Shown here one piece after another: positions 1 through 6,915 of a stretch of DNA of 14,124 nt. The DNA comes from Opitutus sp. GAS368 (GTDB lineage Bacteria > Verrucomicrobiota > Verrucomicrobiia > Opitutales > Opitutaceae). The notes under the pieces were generated by a model, which saw nothing but the letters and a program-made list of their open reading frames with translations, did not search any database and was not told the origin of the DNA. Positions within the stretch are counted from its first letter, which is position 1; every line of letters begins with the position of its first letter. The stretch lies in NCBI GenBank assembly GCA_945862035.1, contig CAMAXB010000042.1:1-14124 (forward strand), in the 5' to 3' direction. The position numbers and the translations under genes were made by a program.

Positions 1-2
1 CA

Positions 3-35
3 CAACGAAAACGGCGGCGCATGCCTTCGTTGTAG
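3..35 (+). CDS. possible 3' end of a plus-strand gene cut by the window edge
   Basis: One plus-strand frame is open from the window edge to a TAG at 33-35 and reads QRKRRRMPSL before the stop. Too little is present to identify a protein. The reason for proposing it is the context: the TAG is formed by the GTAG foot of a REP element, exactly as at the ends of the dapA-like gene and the tatD gene in this window, and the result would be a convergent pair with the dapA-like gene. The tail is strongly basic, which is common at protein C-termini but proves nothing. The open frame could equally be chance in 35 bases. Confidence 0.3.
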   Translation, partial: QRKRRRMPSL

Positions 36-54
36 CTGGGCTCGCTGAGCCGGG
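32..54 (+). repeat. GTAG-type REP element 1
   Basis: A GTAGC foot is followed by an imperfect hairpin (core GGCTC-GCT-GAGCC). It is in the opposite orientation to REP 2 (132-155), so the two form an inverted doublet around about 78 bases. GTAG-footed REPs mobilised by RAYT (REP-associated tyrosine) transposases are a known class; no RAYT gene is in this window. Confidence 0.75.
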
Positions 55-131
55 TCCGGTTGGTCCGCCGCTGGCCCGCCGAGGGTCACTTTAATCCGCG
101 ATTTGGCGGGACCGCGGCCCGCGCTCCCAAA

Positions 132-155
132 CCCGGCCTCGGCGAGGCCGGCTAC
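132..155 (-). repeat. GTAG-type REP element 2
   Basis: Read on the minus strand, GTAGC is followed by a strong hairpin (CCGGCCTC-GCC-GAGGCCGG). Its TAG is the stop codon of the dapA-like gene. It is the right-hand partner of REP 1, and the pair fills the junction between two convergent reading frames. A terminator-like role is possible from the stem, but no T-run follows. Confidence 0.8.
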
Positions 156-1078
156 ACTTCAACCTGGACCGGCTTGGTTAAATCCTGTCCGGGGAAGGTG
201 GCGTCGAGCAGGCTGCGCAGCTGGGCCGCGGTGCCCGCGTCAATCGTCGCGCCGGGATGGCGCACGCGATTGCTCGTAATAAGCTTTCGGATACGAAGGA
301 TTTCCTTGCGGATGGCGAGGCCGGGCTGCTGTTCGAACACGATCAGCGGCAGGTAGCGGGTGTAGATGCGGCGGGCGGCGGCCAGATCACCGGCGCGGGC
401 GTGGCGGAGCAGGGCGATCATGACCTCGGGAAAGGCAAAGCCGGTGTTGAAGCCGTCGGAGCCCCGCTCAAGGTCGAAGAAGCCGAAGAGGGCGCCGAGC
501 CCGGTCAGGACGGTGACATCCCGGCCGGCGAGGCCGGCCTTGAGGGCGGCGATCCGCGGGGGACTGGGGATGGCCTCGGCCTTGATGCAGGTGACATTCG
601 GAAAGTCCCGGGTGATGCGGAGCATCAGGTCGACCGACAGGTGGACCTCGGTCGAAATCGGGTGGTCCTGCAGCATCACGGGGAGGGTGCAGGCGGCGGC
701 AACGCGGCGGAAGTACTCGTAGATCACGGCCTCGGAAGGGGTGGGCTGCTTCGAGGGGGTGACCATTACGGCTGAGGCGCCGAGGCTGGCGGCCTCGTGA
801 CTGAGGGCGATTGTCGCGGCGGTGCCGGTGTGGCTGGTGCCCACGACAACGGGGATGCCATCGGCCGCGCGCACCGCGGTCTTGATGAGTTGGGTGCGCT
901 CGGCGTCGGTCAGGCGGTTGGATTCACCCAGGACCCCGAGGACCGTCACTCCATCAACGGGGAGGTCGCGGAAGAAGCGGATCATGCCGTGCAGGGACTC
1001 GAGATCGAGCGACTCGTCGTCATTGAACGGGGTCGCGAGGATGGGAATGACGCCGGAAAGCAGGGTGGGCTTGGCCAT
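152..1078 (-). CDS. DapA-family (dihydrodipicolinate synthase/N-acetylneuraminate lyase superfamily) aldolase or hydratase
   Basis: This 308-residue protein has the length and order of the DapA TIM-barrel family, whose members form a Schiff base with a 2-oxo acid. The Schiff-base lysine is K166 in CIKAEA. A GxxGES motif lies at 48-53. It is unlikely to be the lysine-biosynthetic enzyme: the two Thr of GTTGES are V49 and L50, the Tyr of YNVP is Q137 (in LQDHP), the following Arg position is S142, and the paired Tyr after VTP are S109-K110. The start at MAKPTLL fits the family N-terminus. No good ribosome binding site is visible upstream. The last codon and stop (GTG TAG) run into a REP element. 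It is divergent from the FAH and SDR genes, so a sugar-acid or other 2-oxo-acid catabolic step is likely; the substrate cannot be told. Confidence 0.88.
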   Translation of the reverse strand: MAKPTLLSGVIPILATPFNDDESLDLESLHGMIRFFRDLPVDGVTVLGVLGESNRLTDAERTQLIKTAVRAADGIPVVVGTSHTGTAATIALSHEAASLGASAVMVTPSKQPTPSEAVIYEYFRRVAAACTLPVMLQDHPISTEVHLSVDLMLRITRDFPNVTCIKAEAIPSPPRIAALKAGLAGRDVTVLTGLGALFGFFDLERGSDGFNTGFAFPEVMIALLRHARAGDLAAARRIYTRYLPLIVFEQQPGLAIRKEILRIRKLITSNRVRHPGATIDAGTAAQLRSLLDATFPGQDLTKPVQVEV

Positions 1079-1243
1079 GGAGGGAACGGGTGTGGCCAGC
1101 AGATCAGGATGAAATTTGCGCCAAGGCAAGGCGACGAACCCGTGGCCGCAGCGTCCACTGGCTCGGCCGGAGTGTTGATTTACGGTCCACGGCAGCTTGG
1201 CCTTGTCGGCCACGCCTTGGCGGGTTGTGCTGGGTGGTACCCC
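1079..1243. promoter_or_regulatory. divergent intergenic region between the dapA-like and FAH genes
   Basis: This 165-base gap must hold the promoters of both directions. Short inverted repeats are visible (TGGCC-TTGTC-GGCCA near 1197-1211 and CGCC-AAGGCAA-GGCG near 1120-1134), which could be operators. No convincing -35/-10 pair was found for either gene. The boundaries are simply the two start codons. Confidence 0.35.
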
Positions 1244-2155
1244 ATGAAGCTCGCCACCCTCCACCTCGGCACCGCCGAGGAAGCCTGTGTTCTTCTGACG
1301 CCCGGTTTTGTGCCGGTCCGCGCTGTGGCGCGGCTGCTGCAGCACGCCTGGCCCCACGACCTGCTCGGATTGCTGGAGACCGGAAGCCTGGAGGCGTTGC
1401 GTGCCTGGCATGATGGCCTGGGCTCCGCCCGGGCGGTCCCGGCGGCCCTCGCCGACGAGGTGATCTCGGTGGCCGCGGCCCGCTATGCGCCGCTGTATCG
1501 CCGGCCCCGCAAGATTTGGGGCATCGGCCTGAACTACAGGGCACACGCGGCCGATTTGAATGAGAAGTCGCCGACCCTGGAGCCGGCGAGTTTCATGAAG
1601 CCCGACACGACCATCATCGGTCCCGGCGACACGATCCTCCTTCCGGTGATGTCGCAGAAAACGACGGGCGAGGCGGAACTCGGGCTGATTTTCGGCCGGA
1701 CCTGCCGGCATGTGCCGCAGGGTGACTGGCGCAGCGTCGTGGCCGGATTTTGCACGATCATTGACATGACGGCTGAGGACATCCTGCGGCGCAATCCCCG
1801 CAATCTGACGCAGAGCAAGAGCTTTGATACCTTCTTCAGTTTTGGTCCGCTCTTTCTAACCACGGACGAGATGCCCGACGTGAACGCGCTCGTCGTTCGC
1901 ACGGTGATCAACGGCCGTGTGTTTGCGGAGAACACGGTGGCGAATATGACCTTTCCGCCGGATTTCCTCGTCGCTTACCACACGCAGATCATGACGATGC
2001 TGCCGGGCGACATCATTTCCAGCGGCACGCCGGGCGCCGCCCCGCTGGCACACGGCGACGTGGTGGAGTGTCACGTCGATGGCTTTTTCCCGCTCAGCAA
2101 CCCGGTGGTCGACCTCAAACCGGCCGGCGCCACCGCAAACTCCCCCTCCTCCTAA
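1244..2155 (+). CDS. fumarylacetoacetate hydrolase (FAH) family protein
   Basis: This 303-residue protein has a variable N-terminal region (about 1-85) followed by the FAH catalytic domain, which hydrolyses C-C bonds or hydrates 2-oxo/enol acids with a divalent metal. Visible landmarks are GIGLNYRAHAADLN (93-106), FMKPDTT (117-123), the metal-binding EAE (E143, E145), D174 in IIDMTAED (the place of the usual NDVTARD) and K192 in KSFDTF, then a C-terminal MLPGDIISSGTPGA segment (252-265). The start MKLATLHLG is chosen because the reading frame further upstream lies over the dapA-like gene. The stop is six bases before the SDR start, so the two are surely cotranscribed. It shares a divergent promoter region with the dapA-like lyase. 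Fumarylacetoacetate itself is not a likely substrate from context; a diketo or oxo sugar acid is a better guess. Confidence 0.9.
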   Translation: MKLATLHLGTAEEACVLLTPGFVPVRAVARLLQHAWPHDLLGLLETGSLEALRAWHDGLGSARAVPAALADEVISVAAARYAPLYRRPRKIWGIGLNYRAHAADLNEKSPTLEPASFMKPDTTIIGPGDTILLPVMSQKTTGEAELGLIFGRTCRHVPQGDWRSVVAGFCTIIDMTAEDILRRNPRNLTQSKSFDTFFSFGPLFLTTDEMPDVNALVVRTVINGRVFAENTVANMTFPPDFLVAYHTQIMTMLPGDIISSGTPGAAPLAHGDVVECHVDGFFPLSNPVVDLKPAGATANSPSS

Positions 2156-2161
2156 CCCACC

Positions 2162-2950
2162 ATGGACCTCGGACTCACCGACAAATCAGCGCTCGTGCTC
2201 GCCTCCAGTGGCGGGCTGGGCCGTGCCACTGCGATCGCCTTTGCCCGCGAGGGCGCCAACGTCACGCTCTTTGCCCGGCGCGAGGCGGAGTGCCGCCAAG
2301 TGCAGGCGGAGATCAAGACGCAGACGGGGCGCGACGCCCTCGTCGTGGTCGGCGACCTGACCAAGGCGGCCGACGTGACTGCGGCGGTTGAGGCCGCGGC
2401 GGCGCGTTTTGGCCGGCTCGACATCCTTGTGAACAATTGCGGCGGACCGCCGGCGGGCACGTTCGATGCCTTTGACGACGCGATCTGGCAGAACGCGTTT
2501 GAGCTGACCCTGCTGAGCTATGTGCGCGCCACGCGCGCGGCGCTGCCGCATCTGCGGAAGGCCGGCCGGGGCTGGATCCTGAATTTTGTCTCGTCCTCCG
2601 TGAAGGCGCCGTTGGATCTGCTGCTCTTGTCCAACACCTTCCGCATGGGCGTCATCGGTCTGACCAAGACGCTCTCGGGCGAACTCGGACCCCAGGGCAT
2701 CTGCGTCAATGCGCTTGGGCCCGGCCGCGTGCAGACCGACCGTATCACCCAGCTCGATACCGCGCGGGCGAAGAAGGCGGGCACCACGATCGAGCAGGTC
2801 CGTACCGACATGGCGAAGGCGATCCCGCTCGGCCGCTACGGCGACCCGGAGGAGTTTGCGCGGACCGCGGTGTTCCTCTGCTCTCCGGCCAACAGCTACG
2901 TGACGGGCCAGACCCTGCTGGTGGATGGCGGCATGGTGAAGGCGTATTGA
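2162..2950 (+). CDS. SDR-family oxidoreductase with atypical active site
   Basis: This 262-residue Rossmann protein has the length of a classical short-chain dehydrogenase. The nucleotide-binding turn is ASSGGLG (14-20) in place of TGxxxGIG, D65 follows the third strand, and NNCGG (91-95) replaces NNAG. The serine region is present (VSSS, 143-146), but where the family has YxxxK the sequence is SNTFR (157-161), so the catalytic Tyr is Ser and the Lys is Arg. LGPGRVQTDR (185-194) and VDGGMVKAY (254-262) are the usual C-terminal landmarks. I know this SN-x-x-R variant as a recurring SDR subgroup rather than a sequencing error, usually annotated by default as 3-oxoacyl-ACP reductase. Its reaction is unclear. 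It starts six bases after the FAH stop with no separate strong ribosome binding site, which suggests translational coupling. Confidence 0.9.
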   Translation: MDLGLTDKSALVLASSGGLGRATAIAFAREGANVTLFARREAECRQVQAEIKTQTGRDALVVVGDLTKAADVTAAVEAAAARFGRLDILVNNCGGPPAGTFDAFDDAIWQNAFELTLLSYVRATRAALPHLRKAGRGWILNFVSSSVKAPLDLLLLSNTFRMGVIGLTKTLSGELGPQGICVNALGPGRVQTDRITQLDTARAKKAGTTIEQVRTDMAKAIPLGRYGDPEEFARTAVFLCSPANSYVTGQTLLVDGGMVKAY

Positions 2951-2958
2951 GGGATGGC

Positions 2959-3033
2959 GCGTGTTGCCCTCAACGCGCATGATCGGATAGGAATGCGTGG
3001 GGGTTCGAACCAACCGCTTGAGGGCAAGCGGTT
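2959..3033. repeat. inverted pair of TTG-AGGG-CAA hairpins, with a diverged module copy continuing to about 3075
   Basis: A hairpin at 2959-2978 (cap TTG-CCCT-CAA, eight pairs with one G-T) and one at 3012-3033 (AACCGCTTG-AGGG-CAAGCGGTT, nine perfect pairs) are in opposite orientation with 33 bases between them. The same arrangement and the same 33-base spacing occur at 7257-7331. The flank TTCGAACC before the second hairpin matches TTCGAGCC before the hairpin at 7698. This lies just downstream of the SDR gene, between convergent genes. Confidence 0.75.
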
Positions 3034-3096
3034 CCATCTTCCGGACCGCCTTGGGCGAGGTCGGCCGCACCGAGCCGCCGGCCCCAGAAACATGAA

Positions 3097-3118
3097 AGGC
3101 GCCTCGCGAGAGGCGCCT
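3097..3118. terminator. strong hairpin, possible bidirectional terminator of the SDR and kamA transcripts
   Basis: AGGCGCCTC-GCGA-GAGGCGCCT is a perfect nine-pair stem with a four-base loop, extendable by ATGAA/TTCAT with one bulge. It lies between convergent genes, 146 bases after the SDR stop and 227 bases after the kamA stop. The T content after the stem is only moderate (TTTCATGTTTC on the minus strand), so termination is inferred from position and stem strength. Confidence 0.5.
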
Positions 3119-3119
3119 T

Positions 3120-3344
3120 CATGACCTAACACCAAGCAAACCGTAAGAACTAGCATCAATTCGCTGAAGTGATGCTGACTACACGGAGATAGACGGTGTC
3201 GGCGACGAAATGCTCAAAATTCCTTCAATTTAATTTTCGCCCGGGAAAGACCATTCTAAATTAATGGAAATCAGATATTAACGAAATAGGTGGTGATTAG
3301 CCCTGCGACGGCTGAAACGGAAATCCTGCGAAAAAGACGTGGGT
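3120..3344. other. AT-rich noncoding island
   Basis: Composition falls here to roughly 43% GC in 3181-3240 and 35% in 3241-3300 by direct count, against genes around it that are far more GC-rich. No convincing reading frame was found on either strand. A hairpin AGCATCA...TGATGCT lies at 3152-3176, and shorter A/T inverted repeats follow (AAAATT...AATTTT near 3216-3237; CCATT...AATGG near 3251-3267). It ends at the stop codon of kamA. An RNA, a decayed insertion or a long 3' UTR are all possible. Confidence 0.45.
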
Positions 3345-4541
3345 TCAAGCCTGCGAGGGCGGGGCGGGGGCGATTGCAGGCACTGCCGCGTTGAGGGCCT
3401 TCACGGGCGTCGAGGTCTGGGCATAGCGGAAGGTCCGGCCCTCGTAATTGTGAAACACGACTTCCTCATCGGTGATCGACTCGATGTAGTCGAGGTTGAC
3501 GGGAACCTTGCCGCCGCCGCCTGGCGCATCGATGACGTACTGGGGCACAGCATACCCGGTGGTGTGGCCGCGCAGGGACTTGATGATCTCGATGCCCTTG
3601 CGGACATCCACCTTGAAGTGGCTGCCGCCGGTGATGAGGTCCATCTGGTAGAGGTAATAGGGCCGCACGCGCATGCGCAGCAGGCGGTGCACGAGGGCCT
3701 TCATCACCTCGGCATCGTCGTTCACTCCCTTGAGCAGCACGCTCTGGTTGCCGAGCGGGACGCCGGCGAAGCTGAGTCGATCACAGGCATCGCGCAGCTC
3801 GGCGGTGGCTTCCTTGGGGTGGTTGACGTGGATGCTCATCCAGATCGGACCGTGCTTCTTGAAGATCTCGCAGAGCGCCGGCGTGATCCGCTGCGGCAGG
3901 AAGACGGGAATGCGGGAGCCGATGCGAATGAACTCCACGTGCTTGATCGCCCGCAGCCGGCTGAGCAGATGCTCCAGCTTCTTGTCCGAGAGGAGCAGCG
4001 GATCGCCGCCCGACAGGAGCACGTCGCGAATCTCCGGGTGGGATTCGATGTACCGCAGACCCTGTTCGTACTCCGGGTGAAAGTTGTAGTCCTGCGCGTT
4101 GGACACGAGCCGGCTGCGCGTGCAGTAGCGGCAGTAGGCCGCGCAGCGGTCGGTCACCAGAAAGAGCACGCGATCCGGGTAGCGATGGACTAGGCCCGGC
4201 ACGGGCGAGTGTTCGTCCTCCCCGAGCGAATCGAGCTGTTCCTCCGCGGACAGCAGGGTCTCGCCTTCGCGCGGGATCACCTGCTTGCGGATCGGGCAGT
4301 TGGGATCGTGGCGGTCGATCAGGTTGAAGTAGTACGGGGTGATCGCCAGCGACAGCTTCTGCCCGGCAAAGGCGACACCGCGCCGCTCCTCGGGCGTCAG
4401 CGTCATGATCGCGTCCAACTGGTCGAGCGTCGTGATCCGGTTTTTCAGCTGCCAGGTCCAATCCTGCCATTGTTCGGAGGGGATGTGCTGCCAGAGCCCC
4501 TGACCCTCAAACCAAGCGCCGCGGTCTTCAGTGTAAGCCAT
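3345..4541 (-). CDS. kamA: lysine 2,3-aminomutase (KamA), radical SAM/PLP enzyme
   Basis: This 398-residue cytoplasmic enzyme is predicted to interconvert L-lysine and L-beta-lysine. The radical SAM cluster motif is CAAYCRYC (C133, C137, C140). The PLP-binding lysine is K345 in APGGGGKVP, and the two aspartates that hold the substrate side-chain amino group in lysine aminomutases are present as D301 (YQMDL) and D338 (VIDAP). This argues for lysine rather than glutamate aminomutase and against EpmB. The start is fixed on the 5' side: an in-frame TGA lies nine bases before the ATG. The AGGAG sequence upstream is about 20 bases away, spaced instead for a tiny overlapping frame (4528-4554). No beta-lysine acetyltransferase (ablB) or lysine fermentation gene is next to it, so the fate of beta-lysine (osmolyte, EF-P modification or other) cannot be decided here. 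Confidence 0.95.
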   Translation of the reverse strand: MAYTEDRGAWFEGQGLWQHIPSEQWQDWTWQLKNRITTLDQLDAIMTLTPEERRGVAFAGQKLSLAITPYYFNLIDRHDPNCPIRKQVIPREGETLLSAEEQLDSLGEDEHSPVPGLVHRYPDRVLFLVTDRCAAYCRYCTRSRLVSNAQDYNFHPEYEQGLRYIESHPEIRDVLLSGGDPLLLSDKKLEHLLSRLRAIKHVEFIRIGSRIPVFLPQRITPALCEIFKKHGPIWMSIHVNHPKEATAELRDACDRLSFAGVPLGNQSVLLKGVNDDAEVMKALVHRLLRMRVRPYYLYQMDLITGGSHFKVDVRKGIEIIKSLRGHTTGYAVPQYVIDAPGGGGKVPVNLDYIESITDEEVVFHNYEGRTFRYAQTSTPVKALNAAVPAIAPAPPSQA

Positions 4542-4554
4542 GTGATTGGTTCAT
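4528..4554 (-). CDS. candidate eight-residue leader ORF overlapping the kamA start
   Basis: ATG at 4554 begins MNQSHGLH and stops at TGA 4528-4530, 14 bases inside kamA in another frame. It has the best Shine-Dalgarno match in this gap (AGGAG at 4562-4566 on the minus strand, seven bases from its ATG), while kamA's own ATG is poorly spaced from any such site. It could couple or regulate kamA translation, or be accidental. Confidence 0.3.
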   Translation of the reverse strand: MNQSHGLH

Positions 4555-4581
4555 GATTAGGCTCCTAACCATTGCTGTCAA
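4554..4581 (-). promoter_or_regulatory. candidate sigma-70 type promoter for kamA
   Basis: On the minus strand TTGACA (4576-4581) is a perfect -35 box, followed after 16 bases by TAATCA (4554-4559) as a -10 box. Transcription would then begin only a few bases before the kamA ATG, giving a nearly leaderless mRNA and leaving the AGGAG and the leader ATG outside the transcript. The two readings compete. Confidence 0.4.
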
Positions 4582-4728
4582 ACGATGGCCTTGAATTCTG
4601 GGGAGGGCGGACCCCGTGCTCCCGCCGGGGCAAGGCGGCAGGGAAAGACCCAGTAAACGGCCGTTGGCGCCAAACGGCTCATAAAAACCCTTGGCACCAT
4701 GCGCGCGAGGCTCTTTCGTCTGGCCTCG

Positions 4729-5901
4729 ATGTCCACGTCCCTGCCCGCAGTGCTTGCCCTTGAAGACGGCTCGGTGTTCCGCGGCCTTGCCTTTGGCGCC
4801 GACGCCACCGTCGCCGGCGAATGCGTATTCAACACGTCGATGACCGGTTACCAGGAGATTCTCACGGATCCGTCCTATTTCGGGCAGATCGTGACGATGA
4901 CCGCGGTCCAGATCGGCAATTACGGCGTCAATGAAGAGGACACGGAGGCCGCCGGGCCGAAGTGCTCGGGTTTCGTGGTGCGCGAGCTTTCCCCGATCGT
5001 GAGCAACTGGCGGGCGCAGATGTCGCTGGGCGACTACCTGCGCAAGCACGGGATTCCGGGCATCAGCGAAATCGATACGCGGGCCCTGACGAAGAAGCTG
5101 CGCGTCAATGGCGCGATGAAGTCCTGCCTCAGCACCCTGCCGATCTCGGATGCCGAGGCGGTCAGCCGGGCGCGCGCCTGGCAGGACATGGCGGGCAGCG
5201 ACTACGTGAAGGATGTGACGGCGAAGGAGCCGTTCTTCTGGAAGGCCGATGATGCGAGCCGTTTCAATGCGCCCTACGTTCCGCCGGGCACGACCTTCGG
5301 CCTGCCGCACATCCCCGCGAGGAAGTTCCGCGTCGCGGCGTTCGACTACGGCGCGAAGTACTCGATTTACCGCAAGCTCGTGATTCACGGCTTCGAGGTG
5401 CAGGTCTTCCCCGCGGGTTCCTCCGCGGAGCTGGTGCGCGAGCACAAGCCGGATGCCGTCTTCCTGTCCAACGGCCCGGGCGACCCGGCGGCGCTGGCGT
5501 ACGTGCACAAGACCGTGTCCGCCCTGCTGCCAGAGTTCCCCATTTTCGGTATCTGCCTCGGCCATCAGATGCTGACGCACGCGCTCGGCGGCTCGACCTT
5601 CAAGCTCAAGTTCGGTCACCGCGGCGGCAACCAGCCGGTCAAGAATCTCGAGACGGGTCGCGTGTCCATCACCGCGCAGAACCACGGCTTCGCCACGGAT
5701 CCGGCCAGCCTGGAAAAGGGCGGGGCCAAGGTCACGGAGATCAACCTGAACGACAACACGGTCGAGGGCCTGCGGCACACGCGCCTGCCGGTGTTCTCGG
5801 TGCAGTATCACCCGGAGGCCGCGCCCGGACCGAACGACGCCGACCCGCTTTTCGTCGATTTCTACAAGATGGTCGAGGCCCGCAAGGCGGGTAAGATCTG
5901 A
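4729..5901 (+). CDS. carA: carbamoyl-phosphate synthase small (glutaminase) subunit
   Basis: The 390-residue subunit hydrolyses glutamine and feeds ammonia to CarB for carbamoyl phosphate, used in pyrimidine and arginine synthesis. The N-terminal CPSase small-chain domain runs to about 190 (LEDGSVFRGLAFG 11-23, FNTSMTGYQEILTDPSY 34-50). The class I glutamine amidotransferase domain follows, with SNGPGDP (247-253), nucleophile C276 in GICLGHQ, and H361/E363 in QYHPEA. Length is typical. I prefer the ATG at 4729 because MSTSLPAVLALEDGS matches the usual distance to the first conserved block; an in-frame ATG at 4699 would add MRARLFRLAS. Neither has a clear ribosome binding site. carB is not adjacent: the next gene, kdsB, is convergent. 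It is divergent from kamA over 187 bases. Confidence 0.96.
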   Translation: MSTSLPAVLALEDGSVFRGLAFGADATVAGECVFNTSMTGYQEILTDPSYFGQIVTMTAVQIGNYGVNEEDTEAAGPKCSGFVVRELSPIVSNWRAQMSLGDYLRKHGIPGISEIDTRALTKKLRVNGAMKSCLSTLPISDAEAVSRARAWQDMAGSDYVKDVTAKEPFFWKADDASRFNAPYVPPGTTFGLPHIPARKFRVAAFDYGAKYSIYRKLVIHGFEVQVFPAGSSAELVREHKPDAVFLSNGPGDPAALAYVHKTVSALLPEFPIFGICLGHQMLTHALGGSTFKLKFGHRGGNQPVKNLETGRVSITAQNHGFATDPASLEKGGAKVTEINLNDNTVEGLRHTRLPVFSVQYHPEAAPGPNDADPLFVDFYKMVEARKAGKI

Positions 5902-5950
5902 TCGGGTGAGTGGAGGGGCGGGCCTTCGGGCATGGGCTCAGCCGCGCGCC

Positions 5951-5979
5951 CGCGAATCGCGCGAATCGGCGCGAATTCC
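5951..5979. repeat. CGCGAATC word repeat, copy 1
   Basis: Three tandem-like units (CGCGAATCG, CGCGAATCGG, CGCGAATTCC) lie between convergent carA and kdsB. The same phrase recurs at 10801-10830. The rest of this 196-base junction holds scattered related words (GGATTC, GATTCGT twice) and no gene. Confidence 0.6.
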
Positions 5980-6097
5980 AACGGGTTGGGACCTTCGGCA
6001 TGACACCCCGGGAGCGAACGGTGGTCGGATCCTTGATTTGGATTCTGCGTCGAGGGAGTGACTTGATTCGTCTGCCCTTGCGTCGATTCGTGTCCGA

Positions 6098-6847
6098 TCA
6101 CGTTGTCCCCAGCAGCTGCTCGAAACGCACCGCGTCATCGGGCGTGTCGACGCCGATGGTGGGATCTTCCGTGACGCCGATCGCGATCGCGTGACCATTC
6201 TCGAGAATGCGCAGCTGTTCGAGGCGCTCGATCCTTTCATAGCGGCCGAGCGGCAGGCGGCCGAATTGTTCGAGGAGCGAGGCCTTGTAGGCGTAGAGTC
6301 CCAGGTGGCGGTAGCACGGCTGGGCCCGGACCCAGGCGTCGTCGACCTTGCCCTTCAGGTCGCGGGCGTAGGGCAGGGGAGACCGGGAGAAATAAAGCGC
6401 ACGGCCGTTGTCGGCGATGACCACCTTGACCTGGTTTGGATTGTAGAAGTCCGCGGCGGTCGTGAAGGGCGTGGCGAGCGTGGCCATTGGGGCATCGCCG
6501 GAGACGAGGTGGTCAAGGGACCGGATCTGTCGGTCAGAGACCAAGGGCTCGTCCGCCTGGACGTTGATCACGTGCTCGGCCCCGACCTGTCGGTTGGCCT
6601 CCGCCAAGCGGTCGGTGCCGCTCTGGTGGGCCGGACTGGTCATGATGGCGGTGAAACCGGCGGCCTCAAGCGGGGAGGCCAGAAGGGCATGATCGACTGC
6701 AAAAAACAGGGGTAAATCAGGGGTCTGTGCGCGGATGCGCTCGGCCACCCAGAGCAGGAGGGGCTTCCCACGGATCACGTGCAAGAGCTTGCGGGGGAAG
6801 CGCGTAGACTCGAGCCGGCAGGGGACGATGATCGCGGTCTTGGCCAT
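6098..6847 (-). CDS. kdsB: 3-deoxy-manno-octulosonate cytidylyltransferase (CMP-Kdo synthetase)
   Basis: This 249-residue cytoplasmic enzyme activates Kdo with CTP to give CMP-Kdo for lipid A/LPS inner core synthesis. The family landmarks are in order: the nucleotide-binding PCRLESTRFPRKLL (9-22), the QSGTDR motif (75-80), INVQADEPL (94-102), RALYFSRSPLPY (149-160), GLYAYKASLLEQF (183-195), the ERLEQLRILENG segment (207-218) and VDTPDD (233-238). I start at MAKTAIIVP because the family begins there; the frame extends upstream to an ATG at 6883 that would add only MQPKNRAPTLGS. The minus-strand sequence before this start has only GGGG as a weak ribosome-binding match. It is divergent from the HPr gene over 68 bases and convergent with carA. 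No other Kdo gene is nearby. Confidence 0.96.
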   Translation of the reverse strand: MAKTAIIVPCRLESTRFPRKLLHVIRGKPLLLWVAERIRAQTPDLPLFFAVDHALLASPLEAAGFTAIMTSPAHQSGTDRLAEANRQVGAEHVINVQADEPLVSDRQIRSLDHLVSGDAPMATLATPFTTAADFYNPNQVKVVIADNGRALYFSRSPLPYARDLKGKVDDAWVRAQPCYRHLGLYAYKASLLEQFGRLPLGRYERIERLEQLRILENGHAIAIGVTEDPTIGVDTPDDAVRFEQLLGTT

Positions 6848-6915
6848 GGACCCCAGCGTGGGGGCCCGGTTTTTGGGTTGCAAGCCGGGCGCAGCGCCGG
6901 AACGCTGACCGGTCC

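Noticed and set aside
2999..3015. GGGTTCGAACC resembles a tRNA T-arm
   Set aside because: No acceptor, D or anticodon stem can be built around it; the sequence belongs to the flank of the capped hairpin repeat.
3384..3403. TTGAGGGCC inside kamA as a further capped hairpin
   Set aside because: There is no matching CAA arm and it lies in coding sequence; chance match to a short word.
3339..4193. 284-residue plus-strand frame opposite kamA
   Set aside because: The minus strand encodes kamA with intact radical SAM and PLP motifs; the plus-strand frame is a shadow.
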